From assembly GCF_034119865.1 (NCBI RefSeq), contig NZ_CP139421.1, positions 4,752,501-4,816,500 of the forward strand: DNA of 64,000 nt, given 5' to 3'. Positions 44,103 to 52,431 of the stretch are shown here, piece after piece. The notes under the pieces are model-generated. The model made no database searches. It saw only the letters and a program-made list of their open reading frames with translations, and was not told the DNA's origin. Source of the stretch: Algoriphagus sp. NG3. GTDB lineage: Bacteria > Bacteroidota > Bacteroidia > Cytophagales > Cyclobacteriaceae. A program made the position numbers and the translations under genes. Positions within the stretch are counted from its first letter, which is position 1, and each line of letters starts with the position of its first letter.

Positions 44103-44951
44103 GTGCAAGTAGTCCATACCGGAGCCGATTGGAACAAATACTGGCTTGATTCACTCAAAAGCAACAAAACCATAGGACTGGTGCCTACCATGGGTGCGCT
44201 TCATGAGGGGCATCTCGACCTGGTACGGCAAGCTAAATCAAATACTGATATAGTGGTAGTCTCGATCTTTGTCAACCCTACCCAATTCAATAATCAGGAA
44301 GATTTTGACAATTATCCGATTACTATAAAGGAGGATTTGGCCAAACTGGAACAAGAAGCGGCTGACTTTGTATTTATTCCAAAAACAGAAACAATTTATC
44401 CCGAAAAGCCCCTATTAAGCATAAATTTCGGTGAGCTGGAGACTGTTTTGGAGGGGGCCTTCCGCCCAGGGCACTTCAATGGGGTAGGGCTTATCGTTTC
44501 CAAACTTTTCAACTGCATCAAACCCCACGTAGCTTTTTTTGGCCAAAAAGACCTCCAACAGACCGGAATCATCAGAAGCCTGGTCAATGATCTTTCCTTT
44601 GACATAAAACTGGTCATCGTTCCTACACGCAGAGAAGAAGACGGACTCGCCATGTCATCAAGAAATGTACGCCTATCCGCAGAAGAGAGAAGCCAGTCCC
44701 TGATACTATTCAACAGTTTGACAAAGGCAAAAGAGGAACTATTAGCCGGCAAGTCTTGGTTTGAGGTGCAGGATCAAATCAAATGCGATTTTGAGGAAAC
44801 ATCATTGGCAAGGCTGGAGTATTTCGAACTGATACACCCAGAAGTCTTTACATCTTATTCTGAGTTTGACATGGGGCAAAAATCAGCTATCTGCGTTGCT
44901 GCCTATGTTGGAAAAACCAGATTAATAGATAACCTTCCAATAATTCCTTAA
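44103..44951 (+). CDS. panC: Pantoate-beta-alanine ligase (pantothenate synthetase)
   Basis: The enzyme joins pantoate and beta-alanine with ATP to make pantothenate, the precursor of coenzyme A. From the GTG at 44103 the protein is 282 residues, the family's normal length, beginning QVVHTGADW. The HIGH-like nucleotide-binding motif is MGALHEGHL near residue 29, followed by FVNPTQFN near 60 and the KMSKS-equivalent SSRN near 183. The frame is open to a TTG at 43980, but the extra 41 residues are unlike the family and contain a promoter element. panD follows 21 bases later, giving the last two steps to pantothenate side by side. Confidence 0.94.
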   Translation: MQVVHTGADWNKYWLDSLKSNKTIGLVPTMGALHEGHLDLVRQAKSNTDIVVVSIFVNPTQFNNQEDFDNYPITIKEDLAKLEQEAADFVFIPKTETIYPEKPLLSINFGELETVLEGAFRPGHFNGVGLIVSKLFNCIKPHVAFFGQKDLQQTGIIRSLVNDLSFDIKLVIVPTRREEDGLAMSSRNVRLSAEERSQSLILFNSLTKAKEELLAGKSWFEVQDQIKCDFEETSLARLEYFELIHPEVFTSYSEFDMGQKSAICVAAYVGKTRLIDNLPIIP

Positions 44952-44956
44952 TTTTG
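44949..44956 (+). promoter_or_regulatory. Putative -7 promoter element of panD
   Basis: TAATTTTG, its first three bases being the panC stop codon; 16 bases before the panD ATG, so panD may have its own promoter. Confidence 0.35.
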
Positions 44957-44972
44957 CGGCAAATTTAAAGCA

Positions 44973-45320
44973 ATGCAAATTCAGGTACTGAAATCCAAGA
45001 TTCACCGGGTGAAGATTACCCAGGCAGAATTGCACTATGTAGGCTCTATCACCATCGATGAGGATTTGATGGATGCGGCTAATCTTATAGCAAACGAAAA
45101 GGTGCAGGTAGTCAACGTCAACAACGGAGAACGCCTGGAAACCTATGTAATCACAGGTGAAAGAGGCTCTGGGCAAGTCTGCCTAAACGGACCCGCTGCG
45201 AGAAAAGCCCAAGTTGGGGATGTAGTCATCATCATATCTTATGCGGGTATGGAACTCGAAGAAGCAAAAAAATTCAAGCCGGTGTTGGTTTTTCCAGATG
45301 AGCAAAACAAACTCATCTGA
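44973..45320 (+). CDS. panD: Aspartate 1-decarboxylase, pyruvoyl-dependent
   Basis: The enzyme makes beta-alanine from aspartate, the substrate of PanC. The 115-residue proenzyme cleaves itself between Gly24 and Ser25 (HYVGSITID), turning Ser25 into the pyruvoyl group. Other family landmarks are the Lys9 region ([10 protein letters not shown]) and [10 protein letters not shown] near residue 50. Its stop codon shares a base with the start of the next gene (ATGA-type overlap), so translation is probably coupled. Confidence 0.97.
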   Translation: MQIQVLKSKIHRVKITQAELHYVGSITIDEDLMDAANLIANEKVQVVNVNNGERLETYVITGERGSGQVCLNGPAARKAQVGDVVIIISYAGMELEEAKKFKPVLVFPDEQNKLI

Positions 45321-46324
45321 TGGGGCTAACTTATTTCAAGCAATTTATCCAGGTTGTTGTTTCTTTAGGAATCGCAATCTGGATTTTTTGGTTTTTATAT
45401 CGGGATATTGAATTTGAAGCATTGATCACACAGACCAAGGCAAGTAATTGGTCATGGATTATGGGATCCCTTATAATCTCTATGGTAGGTTTTTGGATCC
45501 GTAGCTGGAGATGGACCCTGCTAATCAGTTCCGATGAAGGTAAACAGGTTACTTCAGCCCGGGCATATCATGCAGTCATGGTAGGATATCTCGTAAATAT
45601 GCTGGTACCAAGAGCAGGGGAAGTAGCACGATGCGGAGTACTCAAAAGGACTAATGGGATTTCCATAGGCCATTTGCTGGGGACGGTAATAGTAGAGAGG
45701 AGTATAGATCTCCTTTTTCTTATAGGGGTTATATTGTTAGCTTTTATTGTTGAGCATGAGCTGTTTATCACATTGGCAAATCAGTTGGTAGATTTTTCTT
45801 CTTTAGGCCGAAATTTACTTTCCAAACTGCCCTATTTAATAGCCTTCTTTGCGATCCTGATAGTAGGGATTTCAATGATTTTTAGAAGATTCAGAGACCA
45901 TGGATTAGTAAACAAGCTTCAGCATTTTTTCCGTGAAATACTTTCAGGGCTCAGGAGATTAGGACAACTTAATAACCAGCTTGGTTTCTGGGTAAGTTCT
46001 GCTATGCTTTGGGTTATTTACTTCCTTACCATGTATACAGTATCTCTGGGTATACCTAGCACTGCCAATTTGTCTTCTGGTCAAGTACTTCTAGTCATGG
46101 TGATGGGAAGTATTGGCATGATTGCACCTGTGCAGGGTGGAATTGGAACCTTTCATGCATTGGTGGCCTTTATTTTGATACAGTTGGGTATATCGGAAAT
46201 AGACGGAAAAATATTCGCCGCAATTATCCACGCTACTCAGGTGGTATTGGTTGTAGTAGCTGGACTCATAAGCTGGATAATTGTATTGAAATTACCTTCT
46301 TGGACTAAACCCACAACCCATTAA
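45320..46324 (+). CDS. Lysylphosphatidylglycerol synthase/YbhN-type flippase-like membrane protein
   Basis: The 334-residue protein has about eight membrane helices and the layout of the UPF0104 / LPG_synthase_TM family, related to the membrane half of MprF and to YbhN. It contains the segment YHAVMVGYLVNMLVPRAGEVARCGVL in two parts near residues 75-100 and ends with the APVQGGIGTFHALV segment (about 270), a family hallmark. It lacks the cytosolic aminoacyl-transferase domain of MprF, so lipid lysylation is not expected; it may move a lipid or isoprenoid. It overlaps panD by one base, giving a panC-panD-membrane gene operon, though no metabolic link is known. Confidence 0.88.
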   Translation: MGLTYFKQFIQVVVSLGIAIWIFWFLYRDIEFEALITQTKASNWSWIMGSLIISMVGFWIRSWRWTLLISSDEGKQVTSARAYHAVMVGYLVNMLVPRAGEVARCGVLKRTNGISIGHLLGTVIVERSIDLLFLIGVILLAFIVEHELFITLANQLVDFSSLGRNLLSKLPYLIAFFAILIVGISMIFRRFRDHGLVNKLQHFFREILSGLRRLGQLNNQLGFWVSSAMLWVIYFLTMYTVSLGIPSTANLSSGQVLLVMVMGSIGMIAPVQGGIGTFHALVAFILIQLGISEIDGKIFAAIIHATQVVLVVVAGLISWIIVLKLPSWTKPTTH

Positions 46325-46354
46325 TCCGTATTCATCTTTGCAACTTATAAACTT

Positions 46355-47041
46355 ATGATCATACTAATTGTAGTCGTTTTTGCCATCGCAGGTTTCGTGG
46401 TGAGCAATAGACTGAAAAGCAAATTCAAGAGATATTCTCAAACCCCTTTACAGGCTAATCTCTCAGGTGCTGAGATCGCTAAGCTCATGCTCGCAGATAA
46501 CAACATCACAGATGTGCAAGTACTGTCTGTAGAAGGCCAGCTTACAGACCATTACAATCCGGCCAACAAGACAGTTAACCTGAGCCCAGATGTATATTAT
46601 GGGAGAAATGCCGCTGCGGCTGCCGTCGCTTCCCACGAATGCGGACATGCGGTACAGCACGCTACTTCTTATGCCTGGCTGAATTTGAGATCGACGCTGG
46701 TACCCTTGCAAAACAGTGCTGGAAAGATCCTCAACATAGTCCTAATCGCATCTCTTATAGGTAGCTTTCTTATACAGATGCCTTATGAAATCATCGGCTT
46801 TATTGTAGTTGGTGCTTACAGCATTATCACCCTGTTTTCTTTGGTCACTTTACCGGTAGAATTTGATGCAAGTAATAGAGCCCTCGCCTGGGTCAAAACC
46901 AGAAACATCGTAACTCCCGATGAGTATGCAATGTCCAAAGATGCGCTAAAATGGGCCGCAATGACTTATGTAGTGGCTGCGCTAGCCGCACTCACTACTT
47001 TGGCATATTATATTATGGTGTTCTTTGGCGGGCGCGATTGA
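46355..47041 (+). CDS. Zinc metallopeptidase, YugP type
   Basis: The 228-residue membrane-bound protein belongs to the zinc peptidase family 2 (YugP). It has an N-terminal helix (about residues 2-20), the zinc-binding HECGH motif at residues 94-98, and two to three C-terminal helices (about 122-170 and 200-225). The third zinc ligand should be in the EFDASNRA segment near 170. Its substrate is unknown. It starts 30 bases after the flippase-like gene and is followed by a strong terminator. Confidence 0.9.
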   Translation: MIILIVVVFAIAGFVVSNRLKSKFKRYSQTPLQANLSGAEIAKLMLADNNITDVQVLSVEGQLTDHYNPANKTVNLSPDVYYGRNAAAAAVASHECGHAVQHATSYAWLNLRSTLVPLQNSAGKILNIVLIASLIGSFLIQMPYEIIGFIVVGAYSIITLFSLVTLPVEFDASNRALAWVKTRNIVTPDEYAMSKDALKWAAMTYVVAALAALTTLAYYIMVFFGGRD

Positions 47042-47063
47042 TACAGGTCAAATAATAGTTTAG

Positions 47064-47097
47064 GAAGAGGGGCAAGCATTGTCCCTCTTCTTTTTTT
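47064..47097 (+). terminator. Intrinsic terminator after the YugP-like gene
   Basis: A 12-bp stem with one mismatch (GAAGAGGGGCAA paired with TTGTCCCTCTTC), 3-base loop and seven T bases. Confidence 0.9.
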
Positions 47098-47139
47098 GCC
47101 ATATATTCCAAGCAGATAGCTAAACCCAAAGAGAATATT

Positions 47140-48279
47140 ATGCAATTTGAACTTACAGAAGAGCAGCGCGCAGTACAAGAAGCTGCAAGAGATTTTGCGA
47201 GAAACGAACTCCTTCCAGAAGTAATACAGCGGGACATCGAGTGTAGATTCCCGGCTGAGGAAATCAAAAAAATGGGAGAGTTGGGCTTCATGGGTATGAT
47301 GGTGGATCCCAAGTATGGTGGAGGTGGCATGGATTCGCTTTCCTATGTCCTGGCGATGGAGGAACTGTCCAAAATAGATGCGTCTGCCTCGGTAGTGATG
47401 TCTGTGAACAATTCGCTTGTATGCTGGGGAATGGAAAAGTATGCTTCGCAAGCCCAAAAAGAGAAATATCTCAAGCCCCTAGCTTCCGGGCAAAAACTGG
47501 GGGCCTTCGCACTTTCAGAGCCTGAAGCCGGTTCAGATGCTACCTCTCAGAAAACCGAGGCTTACTTAAATGGAGACCATTATGTGTTGAACGGCACCAA
47601 AAACTGGATCACCAACGGTTCAAAAGCTGACACCTATCTGGTTTTCGCCCAAACTGATCACAGCAAAGCCCACAAAGGAATCTCTGTTTTTATTGTTGAG
47701 AAAGGTTGGGAAGGATTTACACCCGGCCACAAAGAGGATAAACTGGGCATCAGAGCATCAGATACCACTTCCCTGATGTTTACGGATGTGAAAGTTCCTG
47801 TAGAAAATCTCATTGGAGAAGAGGGAATCGGTTTTAAATATGCCATGGAGACGTTGAATGGAGGTAGAATAGGAATCGCCGCCCAAGCATTGGGAATAGC
47901 GGCAGGGGCTTATGAATTTGCACTGGCTTATTCTAAAGAGCGTAAAACTTTTGGCAAACCCATCAGTCAGCATCAGGCGATTCAATTCAAGTTGGCCGAC
48001 ATGGCTACCAATATAGAGGCGGCCAGGCTTTTGGTGTACAAGGCCGCTTGGCTTAAGGATCAGGGTGAGGATTATTCACACGCTTCTGCCATGGCAAAGC
48101 TTTATGCTTCCCAGGTGGCCATGGATGTAAGTATTGAGGCTGTACAGATTCACGGGGGCTATGGATATGTAAGAGAATACCATGTCGAGCGCCTGATGAG
48201 GGATGCGAAGATTACCCAGATTTATGAAGGCACTTCTGAGATTCAAAAAATAGTCATATCCAGGGGGCTTCTCAAATAG
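47140..48279 (+). CDS. Acyl-CoA dehydrogenase
   Basis: An FAD-dependent enzyme of 379 residues that introduces the first double bond into acyl-CoA in fatty-acid or branched-chain amino-acid breakdown. The ACAD signatures ALSEPEAGSDATS (near residue 126) and QIHGGYGYVREY (near 336) are present. The catalytic base is Glu363 in IYEGTSEIQ, the position used by short- and medium-chain enzymes. The wording is closest to short-chain/butyryl-CoA type dehydrogenases, though chain length cannot be fixed from the sequence. It has its own terminator and no beta-oxidation neighbours. Confidence 0.93.
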   Translation: MQFELTEEQRAVQEAARDFARNELLPEVIQRDIECRFPAEEIKKMGELGFMGMMVDPKYGGGGMDSLSYVLAMEELSKIDASASVVMSVNNSLVCWGMEKYASQAQKEKYLKPLASGQKLGAFALSEPEAGSDATSQKTEAYLNGDHYVLNGTKNWITNGSKADTYLVFAQTDHSKAHKGISVFIVEKGWEGFTPGHKEDKLGIRASDTTSLMFTDVKVPVENLIGEEGIGFKYAMETLNGGRIGIAAQALGIAAGAYEFALAYSKERKTFGKPISQHQAIQFKLADMATNIEAARLLVYKAAWLKDQGEDYSHASAMAKLYASQVAMDVSIEAVQIHGGYGYVREYHVERLMRDAKITQIYEGTSEIQKIVISRGLLK

Positions 48280-48296
48280 AGATTTAGTTCAAAATA

Positions 48297-48330
48297 AAAG
48301 GGTATAATTAGATAAAATTGTATCCTTTTT
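48297..48330 (+). terminator. Intrinsic terminator of the acyl-CoA dehydrogenase gene
   Basis: A 13-bp AT-rich stem with two wobble pairs (48297-48309 with 48316-48328) leading into T-rich DNA. Confidence 0.6.
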
Positions 48331-48383
48331 AATTTTTTTAACACCACTTATAGAAAAACCATGATTTACTGTAAGAAAAATCC

Positions 48384-48391
48384 TATTTTTG
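48384..48391 (+). promoter_or_regulatory. Putative -7 promoter element of the AraC-type gene
   Basis: TATTTTTG, 26 bases before the ATG at 48418. Confidence 0.45.
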
Positions 48392-48417
48392 GAATTATCT
48401 TTTCATACTAATTATTC

Positions 48418-49350
48418 ATGGAATATTACAACAAAGTAATTGAATCAGTCAATGTAAGGTTTATCCGCGGGAATAATTTCCGGATTGAAAAGCCTGTCTC
48501 TGTGAAAGATTATTCTGAGCCGGATAATACCCTGATTTTACTTCACCATGGTACCCTTAAGTTTGGAGAAGATCAGGAGCTACTGAATGAAGGAGAGGTT
48601 TTGTTTCTGCCAGCTGAGCAAAAAACCAAACTCACCCTCGGAGGTGGTTCAAAAAAAGGAGAAGTAAGTAAGGATCAGTTCCAAGAGAGTAAGAAGAAAT
48701 ACCTTCAGAGTATTAGTTTCAGGGAAATTAAAAATTCGGAGGATGACTGTATTTCCATTTTAGGTTTTGAGTCTAAAGTCTTTGACGTAGTCAATTTTTT
48801 TAATTCTTTAGGCATTCCACCATTTATCATCCGGTTCAATGACCGCCTGGCCACAATCATTGAGGATCTGATGAAGGAGGTGGAAGTGAGCAATGTAGGC
48901 AAGGAAAGAGCCATGAAGGCTCAAACGGAGTTGTTGGTAATAGAACTTCTTCGCCATATACTTAAAAACAGGCTTTTTCTGGAAGAACTTTCTACTAATG
49001 CGACCTACTTCAAAGACCCGCGTTTGATAGATTTGTTTAATTTTATCAAGACCAATCTGGGAGGGGACCTTTCCAATAAAATCCTTGCTAAGGTGGCCAA
49101 TGTGTCTGAGGACTATGTGGGTCAGTATTTTAAAATGCTCACAGGGATCAACCCTCAGGATTACATCGAATATCAGCGAATGGAAGCAGCTGTCGAACTT
49201 CTGCGAACCACCAAAAAGTCAATCCGGGACATAGGCAAAGAAGTGGGATATAAAGACACTGCCTATTTCTGCAGAAGGTTTAAGATGATGTATGGAGTGC
49301 CTGCAGGAAGAATGAGAAGAAGGGAATCCTTAATTAACGTTCAGGGATAA
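48418..49350 (+). CDS. AraC-family transcriptional regulator
   Basis: The 310-residue protein has a cupin-like N-terminal half (about residues 20-90, LLHHGTLKFGEDQELLNEGEVLFLPA, in pieces), a middle helical linker and a C-terminal AraC double helix-turn-helix (about 205-300). In the DNA-binding part, ILAKVANVSEDYVGQYFKMLTG is the first helix-turn-helix region and IRDIGKEVGYKDTAYFCRRFKMMYG the second, both typical of the family (each cut here for brevity). The effector is unknown. Its last 21 bases overlap the end of the convergent pcrB-like gene. Confidence 0.9.
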   Translation: MEYYNKVIESVNVRFIRGNNFRIEKPVSVKDYSEPDNTLILLHHGTLKFGEDQELLNEGEVLFLPAEQKTKLTLGGGSKKGEVSKDQFQESKKKYLQSISFREIKNSEDDCISILGFESKVFDVVNFFNSLGIPPFIIRFNDRLATIIEDLMKEVEVSNVGKERAMKAQTELLVIELLRHILKNRLFLEELSTNATYFKDPRLIDLFNFIKTNLGGDLSNKILAKVANVSEDYVGQYFKMLTGINPQDYIEYQRMEAAVELLRTTKKSIRDIGKEVGYKDTAYFCRRFKMMYGVPAGRMRRRESLINVQG

Positions 49351-50109
49351 ATTCAATAGCTGTTTGGTTTCAAGAGCTTCCTTCAAAAACCCCGGCTTTT
49401 TTTCTACGGCATTGCCAATCACCACTACATCCGCTCCATTCCGGTAGGCTGTTTTTAATTTTTCTATGGAGTCGATCCCACCACCGACTATCAGGGGATT
49501 GTGGATGGCAGATTTTACCGAACGGATCACTTGCCCAGACACCGGCGATCTAGCTCCACTTCCTGCATCCAGATAAAAATACCTCATACCGAGATACAGT
49601 CCGGCAAGTGCTGTAGCTTTGGCAAGATCAGGCTTTGAATTAGGCAAAGGAAGGGTTTGGCTCACGTACTGTACGCTGGTGATCTCTCCTTCGTTGACGA
49701 GCATGTAAGCAGTAGGAAGGGATTGCAGTTGCATTTCTTTGACCAATGGAGCTGCGAGCACCTGCTGGCCTATAAGGTATTCGGGATTTCTGCCTGAGAT
49801 CAGGGAAAGGAATAAAATGGCGTCTGCCTCTTCGGTAAGCTGTATTTGAGATCCCGGAAAGATCACAACTGGGATTTCTCCGGCGATTTTCTTTGCCGAA
49901 CTTACTACTTCCCGAAAATTATCACGGCTAAGCTGGCTACCTCCCACAAATACTAAATCCAGATCAGCATGTTTGATCCAGTCATACTCCTTTTCAAATT
50001 GTCCGTAGTCTAGGATTTTGTCCGGATCGATCAGCCATGCGAGCCCCTTTTTCCCGCCACGATGAAACTGTTTAAGGATTTTACTTACGCTCTTTTTCGA
50101 CCTGGGCAT
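49330..50109 (-). CDS. pcrB: Geranylgeranylglyceryl phosphate synthase-like protein (PcrB family)
   Basis: A TIM-barrel prenyltransferase family member of 259 residues that, in relatives, joins a C20-C35 prenyl diphosphate to glycerol 1-phosphate; archaea use it for membrane ether lipids, and bacteria of this phylum also have it. Landmarks are WLIDPDK (near residue 25), the PVVIFPGSQIQLTEEADAILFLS region, YFYLDAGSGA, and the phosphate-binding LIVGGGIDS and VIGNAVEK. The ATG at 50109 gives the family's usual start; a longer frame to 50157 runs into the upstream gene. Its last bases overlap the convergent AraC gene. The two small membrane proteins upstream on the same strand may share its transcript. 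Confidence 0.88.
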   Translation of the reverse strand: MPRSKKSVSKILKQFHRGGKKGLAWLIDPDKILDYGQFEKEYDWIKHADLDLVFVGGSQLSRDNFREVVSSAKKIAGEIPVVIFPGSQIQLTEEADAILFLSLISGRNPEYLIGQQVLAAPLVKEMQLQSLPTAYMLVNEGEITSVQYVSQTLPLPNSKPDLAKATALAGLYLGMRYFYLDAGSGARSPVSGQVIRSVKSAIHNPLIVGGGIDSIEKLKTAYRNGADVVVIGNAVEKKPGFLKEALETKQLLNLSLNVN

Positions 50110-50464
50110 CTTCTGGCTGCGTAGAGAATAAATTTGGGAGAAATTTTTCTTTGGCAAAAGCTAATCCCATGATCAACAGACGCTGGCTTATGCTGGGCCA
50201 AAAGGAAGATTTAGAACTCGTGGTCAGTTTTTTTTCGATTTCCCGGGTCAACAGTCCTTCTTTTTCAAGCACCGCAAGTACTTCCTCGGTTTTTTTGTCT
50301 TTGCGTTTTTTCCGGGTTTGAACCACTGCCAGTGCGATCAGTCCCCCAGCCATCACTATGCCTCCGATTTTCAACCAATCCTCTGATTCTGCTTTGACAA
50401 GCTCAAATTGCCTGGCTAGGGTTTCTTCCAGTTCTTTTTCTTTTTGTTTCAGGTCCTTTTTCAT
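50081..50464 (-). CDS. Small hypothetical membrane protein
   Basis: Family not recognised. The 127-residue product has a charged helical N-terminus (KKDLKQKEKELEETLARQ), one hydrophobic segment at about residues 33-50 (IGGIVMAGGLIALAVV), a second Lys-rich region and a weaker hydrophobic part around 95-105. It looks like a membrane-anchored helical protein. It overlaps the holin-like gene upstream by 4 bases and the pcrB-like gene downstream by about 29 bases, so the three are probably translated together. Confidence 0.7.
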   Translation of the reverse strand: MKKDLKQKEKELEETLARQFELVKAESEDWLKIGGIVMAGGLIALAVVQTRKKRKDKKTEEVLAVLEKEGLLTREIEKKLTTSSKSSFWPSISQRLLIMGLAFAKEKFLPNLFSTQPEDAQVEKERK

Positions 50465-50826
50465 TCTTCCTCCTGGCGTTTTTTGAACATGCGTACTCTA
50501 AAAATAAAACCCTTTAAGCCCTTTTGCATTTTTTCTTCTGTGGAATCATTATCCCTCAGCAAGTATAATACTACCAAAAGCAGCAGGTACATCAATCCCA
50601 CTAATAAGAAGCCCATATGCGGCGACTCAAAATGTTGGCTTAAGTAAAAGGCCAGTGATAGACTAAAAAACAAGAGCACCAACAATAGACTTCCGCCCAT
50701 GAGGATCAGGAAGATCAGCCTGGTCAGTATCCCGGATACCTGATCCTGAACTTCTAACTTGACCATGTCTATTTTGGTCTCTACGATTCCTTTTAATGTC
50801 TGTATTATTTCTCCGATTTTCAGCAT
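50461..50826 (-). CDS. Phage-holin-like membrane protein (DUF/Holin-X type)
   Basis: The 121-residue protein has an amphipathic N-terminus (GEIIQTLKGIVETKIDMVKLEVQ) and two membrane helices (about residues 35-60 and 70-92), ending in a charged tail. This is the layout of the chromosomal proteins annotated as putative Actinobacterial-holin-X/Phage holin 3-6 superfamily; in Bacteroidota they occur in host operons and are not evidence of a prophage. It is the first gene of the three-gene run that ends in pcrB. The ATG at 50826 is preferred to the longer frame. Confidence 0.75.
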   Translation of the reverse strand: MLKIGEIIQTLKGIVETKIDMVKLEVQDQVSGILTRLIFLILMGGSLLLVLLFFSLSLAFYLSQHFESPHMGFLLVGLMYLLLLVVLYLLRDNDSTEEKMQKGLKGFIFRVRMFKKRQEEE

Positions 50827-50895
50827 AATTAAAACTTGTGAGAGGTTCCCTTTTAAATACACGACAATATACTCCAATTGACAGGAGCAAAAAAA

Positions 50896-51495
50896 TCATG
50901 CAATCACATCAGCTTCCTGCCCTTCGTAGAATTTATACCTCAAAACCAATTCTAATGCGAATGCTATTGCGGAGTTTATAGTGAATTGTTGACAGAGCGC
51001 TTGGTCAATCTCCTCCAAACGGCTATAAAAGGCCGTTGCGAGGGGAATATCCATATCTTTATTTATCCGGTCGCTGGCAAGGTTATATTCGGCAGGTTTC
51101 TCTTCTTTCAATACTTTGCAGATTATGAGGTCTTTTTTGCCATATTTAGTCCTACGCGCTGAGGCAGCAAATAGCCTGCAAATCATGCCGCGTGTAGGAT
51201 GGCTGCCACAAAATCCTTTTTTTCCATCTTCGGATTGCGACCTGTACATCACACAACTGGCACCTTCTTCCATATTCTCCAGAGTGGTCAGCGTTGATTC
51301 GGCCAATCCTTTCTCATAGAGGTCAAAGGCCAATGGAAGGAATTCCAATGGGGAAGCAGGTACTTTGGGATTGGCGCAGCAAAATCCACATCCTGCTACA
51401 CAGCCTAAGCCACTTTCAGAAACAAATTGCTTTGTTTCTGCCTCTAACTCACCGAACACATTCAGCGTAGCCAGAGATTTTTCAGCGAGATTCAT
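50896..51495 (-). CDS. YkgJ-family cysteine-cluster protein
   Basis: The 199-residue protein has the Cys-x3-Cys-x2-Cys-Cys cluster typical of YkgJ/FliB-type putative zinc- or iron-binding proteins (Cys32, Cys36, Cys39, Cys40 from this start) and further conserved Cys residues in CVMYRS, GFCGSHP and ICRLF. Such clusters may bind zinc or an iron-sulphur centre. The function is unknown. The ATG at 51495 is favoured; the frame is open to a TTG at 51519. Confidence 0.8.
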   Translation of the reverse strand: MNLAEKSLATLNVFGELEAETKQFVSESGLGCVAGCGFCCANPKVPASPLEFLPLAFDLYEKGLAESTLTTLENMEEGASCVMYRSQSEDGKKGFCGSHPTRGMICRLFAASARRTKYGKKDLIICKVLKEEKPAEYNLASDRINKDMDIPLATAFYSRLEEIDQALCQQFTINSAIAFALELVLRYKFYEGQEADVIA

Positions 51496-51667
51496 CTCTT
51501 GTTTATAAATAGTCCGCAAATGTACGCTAGACGGGGTCGTTTGATTCTCGTAAACGATTATTTTTTTTATATTGACAATCAGAGATTTAACTTTTTGCCA
51601 TTTGAATAGTTAAAAATATCGGGCCATTTCATGGAATAGATCGTTTTCTTTAAATAAACAGAAGAAT

Positions 51668-52390
51668 ATGAGCAATCTAGAAGAACAAAATGCGGAAGAG
51701 AAAATCAGGTTAGCCTTCAAGGAACGGGATTGGAGTGAGATAAAAAGTGCAGATTCATGGGTTATTTTTAAGGTAATGTCTGAATTTGTAGAAGGCTTTG
51801 AAAAACTCGCCAAAATAGGCCCATGTGTTTCAATTTTTGGTTCTGCTAGGACTCCAAGAGACCATAAGCATTACAAAGTAGCTGAGGAAATTGCGGCAAA
51901 GCTGGTCCGCCATGGCTATGGTGTCATCACAGGTGGAGGGCCGGGTATCATGGAAGCCGGAAACAAGGGAGCGCATTCAGAAGGAGGGAAATCCGTGGGC
52001 TTGAATATCGTTTTGCCTTTCGAGCAATTTGATAATATTTATATAGACCGTGACAAGCTGATGACCTTTGATTACTTTTTTGTACGCAAAGTGATGTTTG
52101 TCAAATATTCCCAAGGCTTTGTTGTGCTTCCCGGGGGATTTGGCACCATGGATGAATTTTTCGAAGCATTGACACTCATTCAGACCAATAAAATCGGAAA
52201 GTTCCCAATTGTACTGGTCGGGAAGGATTACTGGGCTGGACTGGTAGATTGGATCAGGAAAACACTGCTTTCTCACCGTTACATCAATGAAGAGGACCTA
52301 GATCTATTTGCTGTGGTGGAGGATGCCACCGAGGCAGTGAAAGTGATCGACGACTTTTACAACAAATACCTGCTTAGTCCCAATTTCTGA
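51668..52390 (+). CDS. LOG-family protein, longer paralogue
   Basis: A second member of the LOG (TIGR00730) nucleoside 5'-monophosphate phosphoribohydrolase family, 240 residues. An extra N-terminal helical part of about 50 residues precedes the Rossmann core (CVSIFGSART, about residues 53-62), then VITGGGPGIMEAGNKGA (87-102), the VRKVMFVKYS helix and the signature PGGFGTMDE (155-163). It belongs to the larger, YgdH/PpnN-side or hypothetical branch, unlike the 188-residue member at 8287-8853, so the two probably differ in substrate. It stands alone. Confidence 0.85.
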   Translation: MSNLEEQNAEEKIRLAFKERDWSEIKSADSWVIFKVMSEFVEGFEKLAKIGPCVSIFGSARTPRDHKHYKVAEEIAAKLVRHGYGVITGGGPGIMEAGNKGAHSEGGKSVGLNIVLPFEQFDNIYIDRDKLMTFDYFFVRKVMFVKYSQGFVVLPGGFGTMDEFFEALTLIQTNKIGKFPIVLVGKDYWAGLVDWIRKTLLSHRYINEEDLDLFAVVEDATEAVKVIDDFYNKYLLSPNF

Positions 52391-52431
52391 TTATTTTGAC
52401 CTGATCCGGGTCTCCAACCCTCCTATTTTAG

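Noticed and set aside
50461..50826. Prophage signal from the holin-like gene
   Set aside because: No endolysin, capsid, tail or integrase gene is nearby; the protein is a known type of chromosomal membrane protein.
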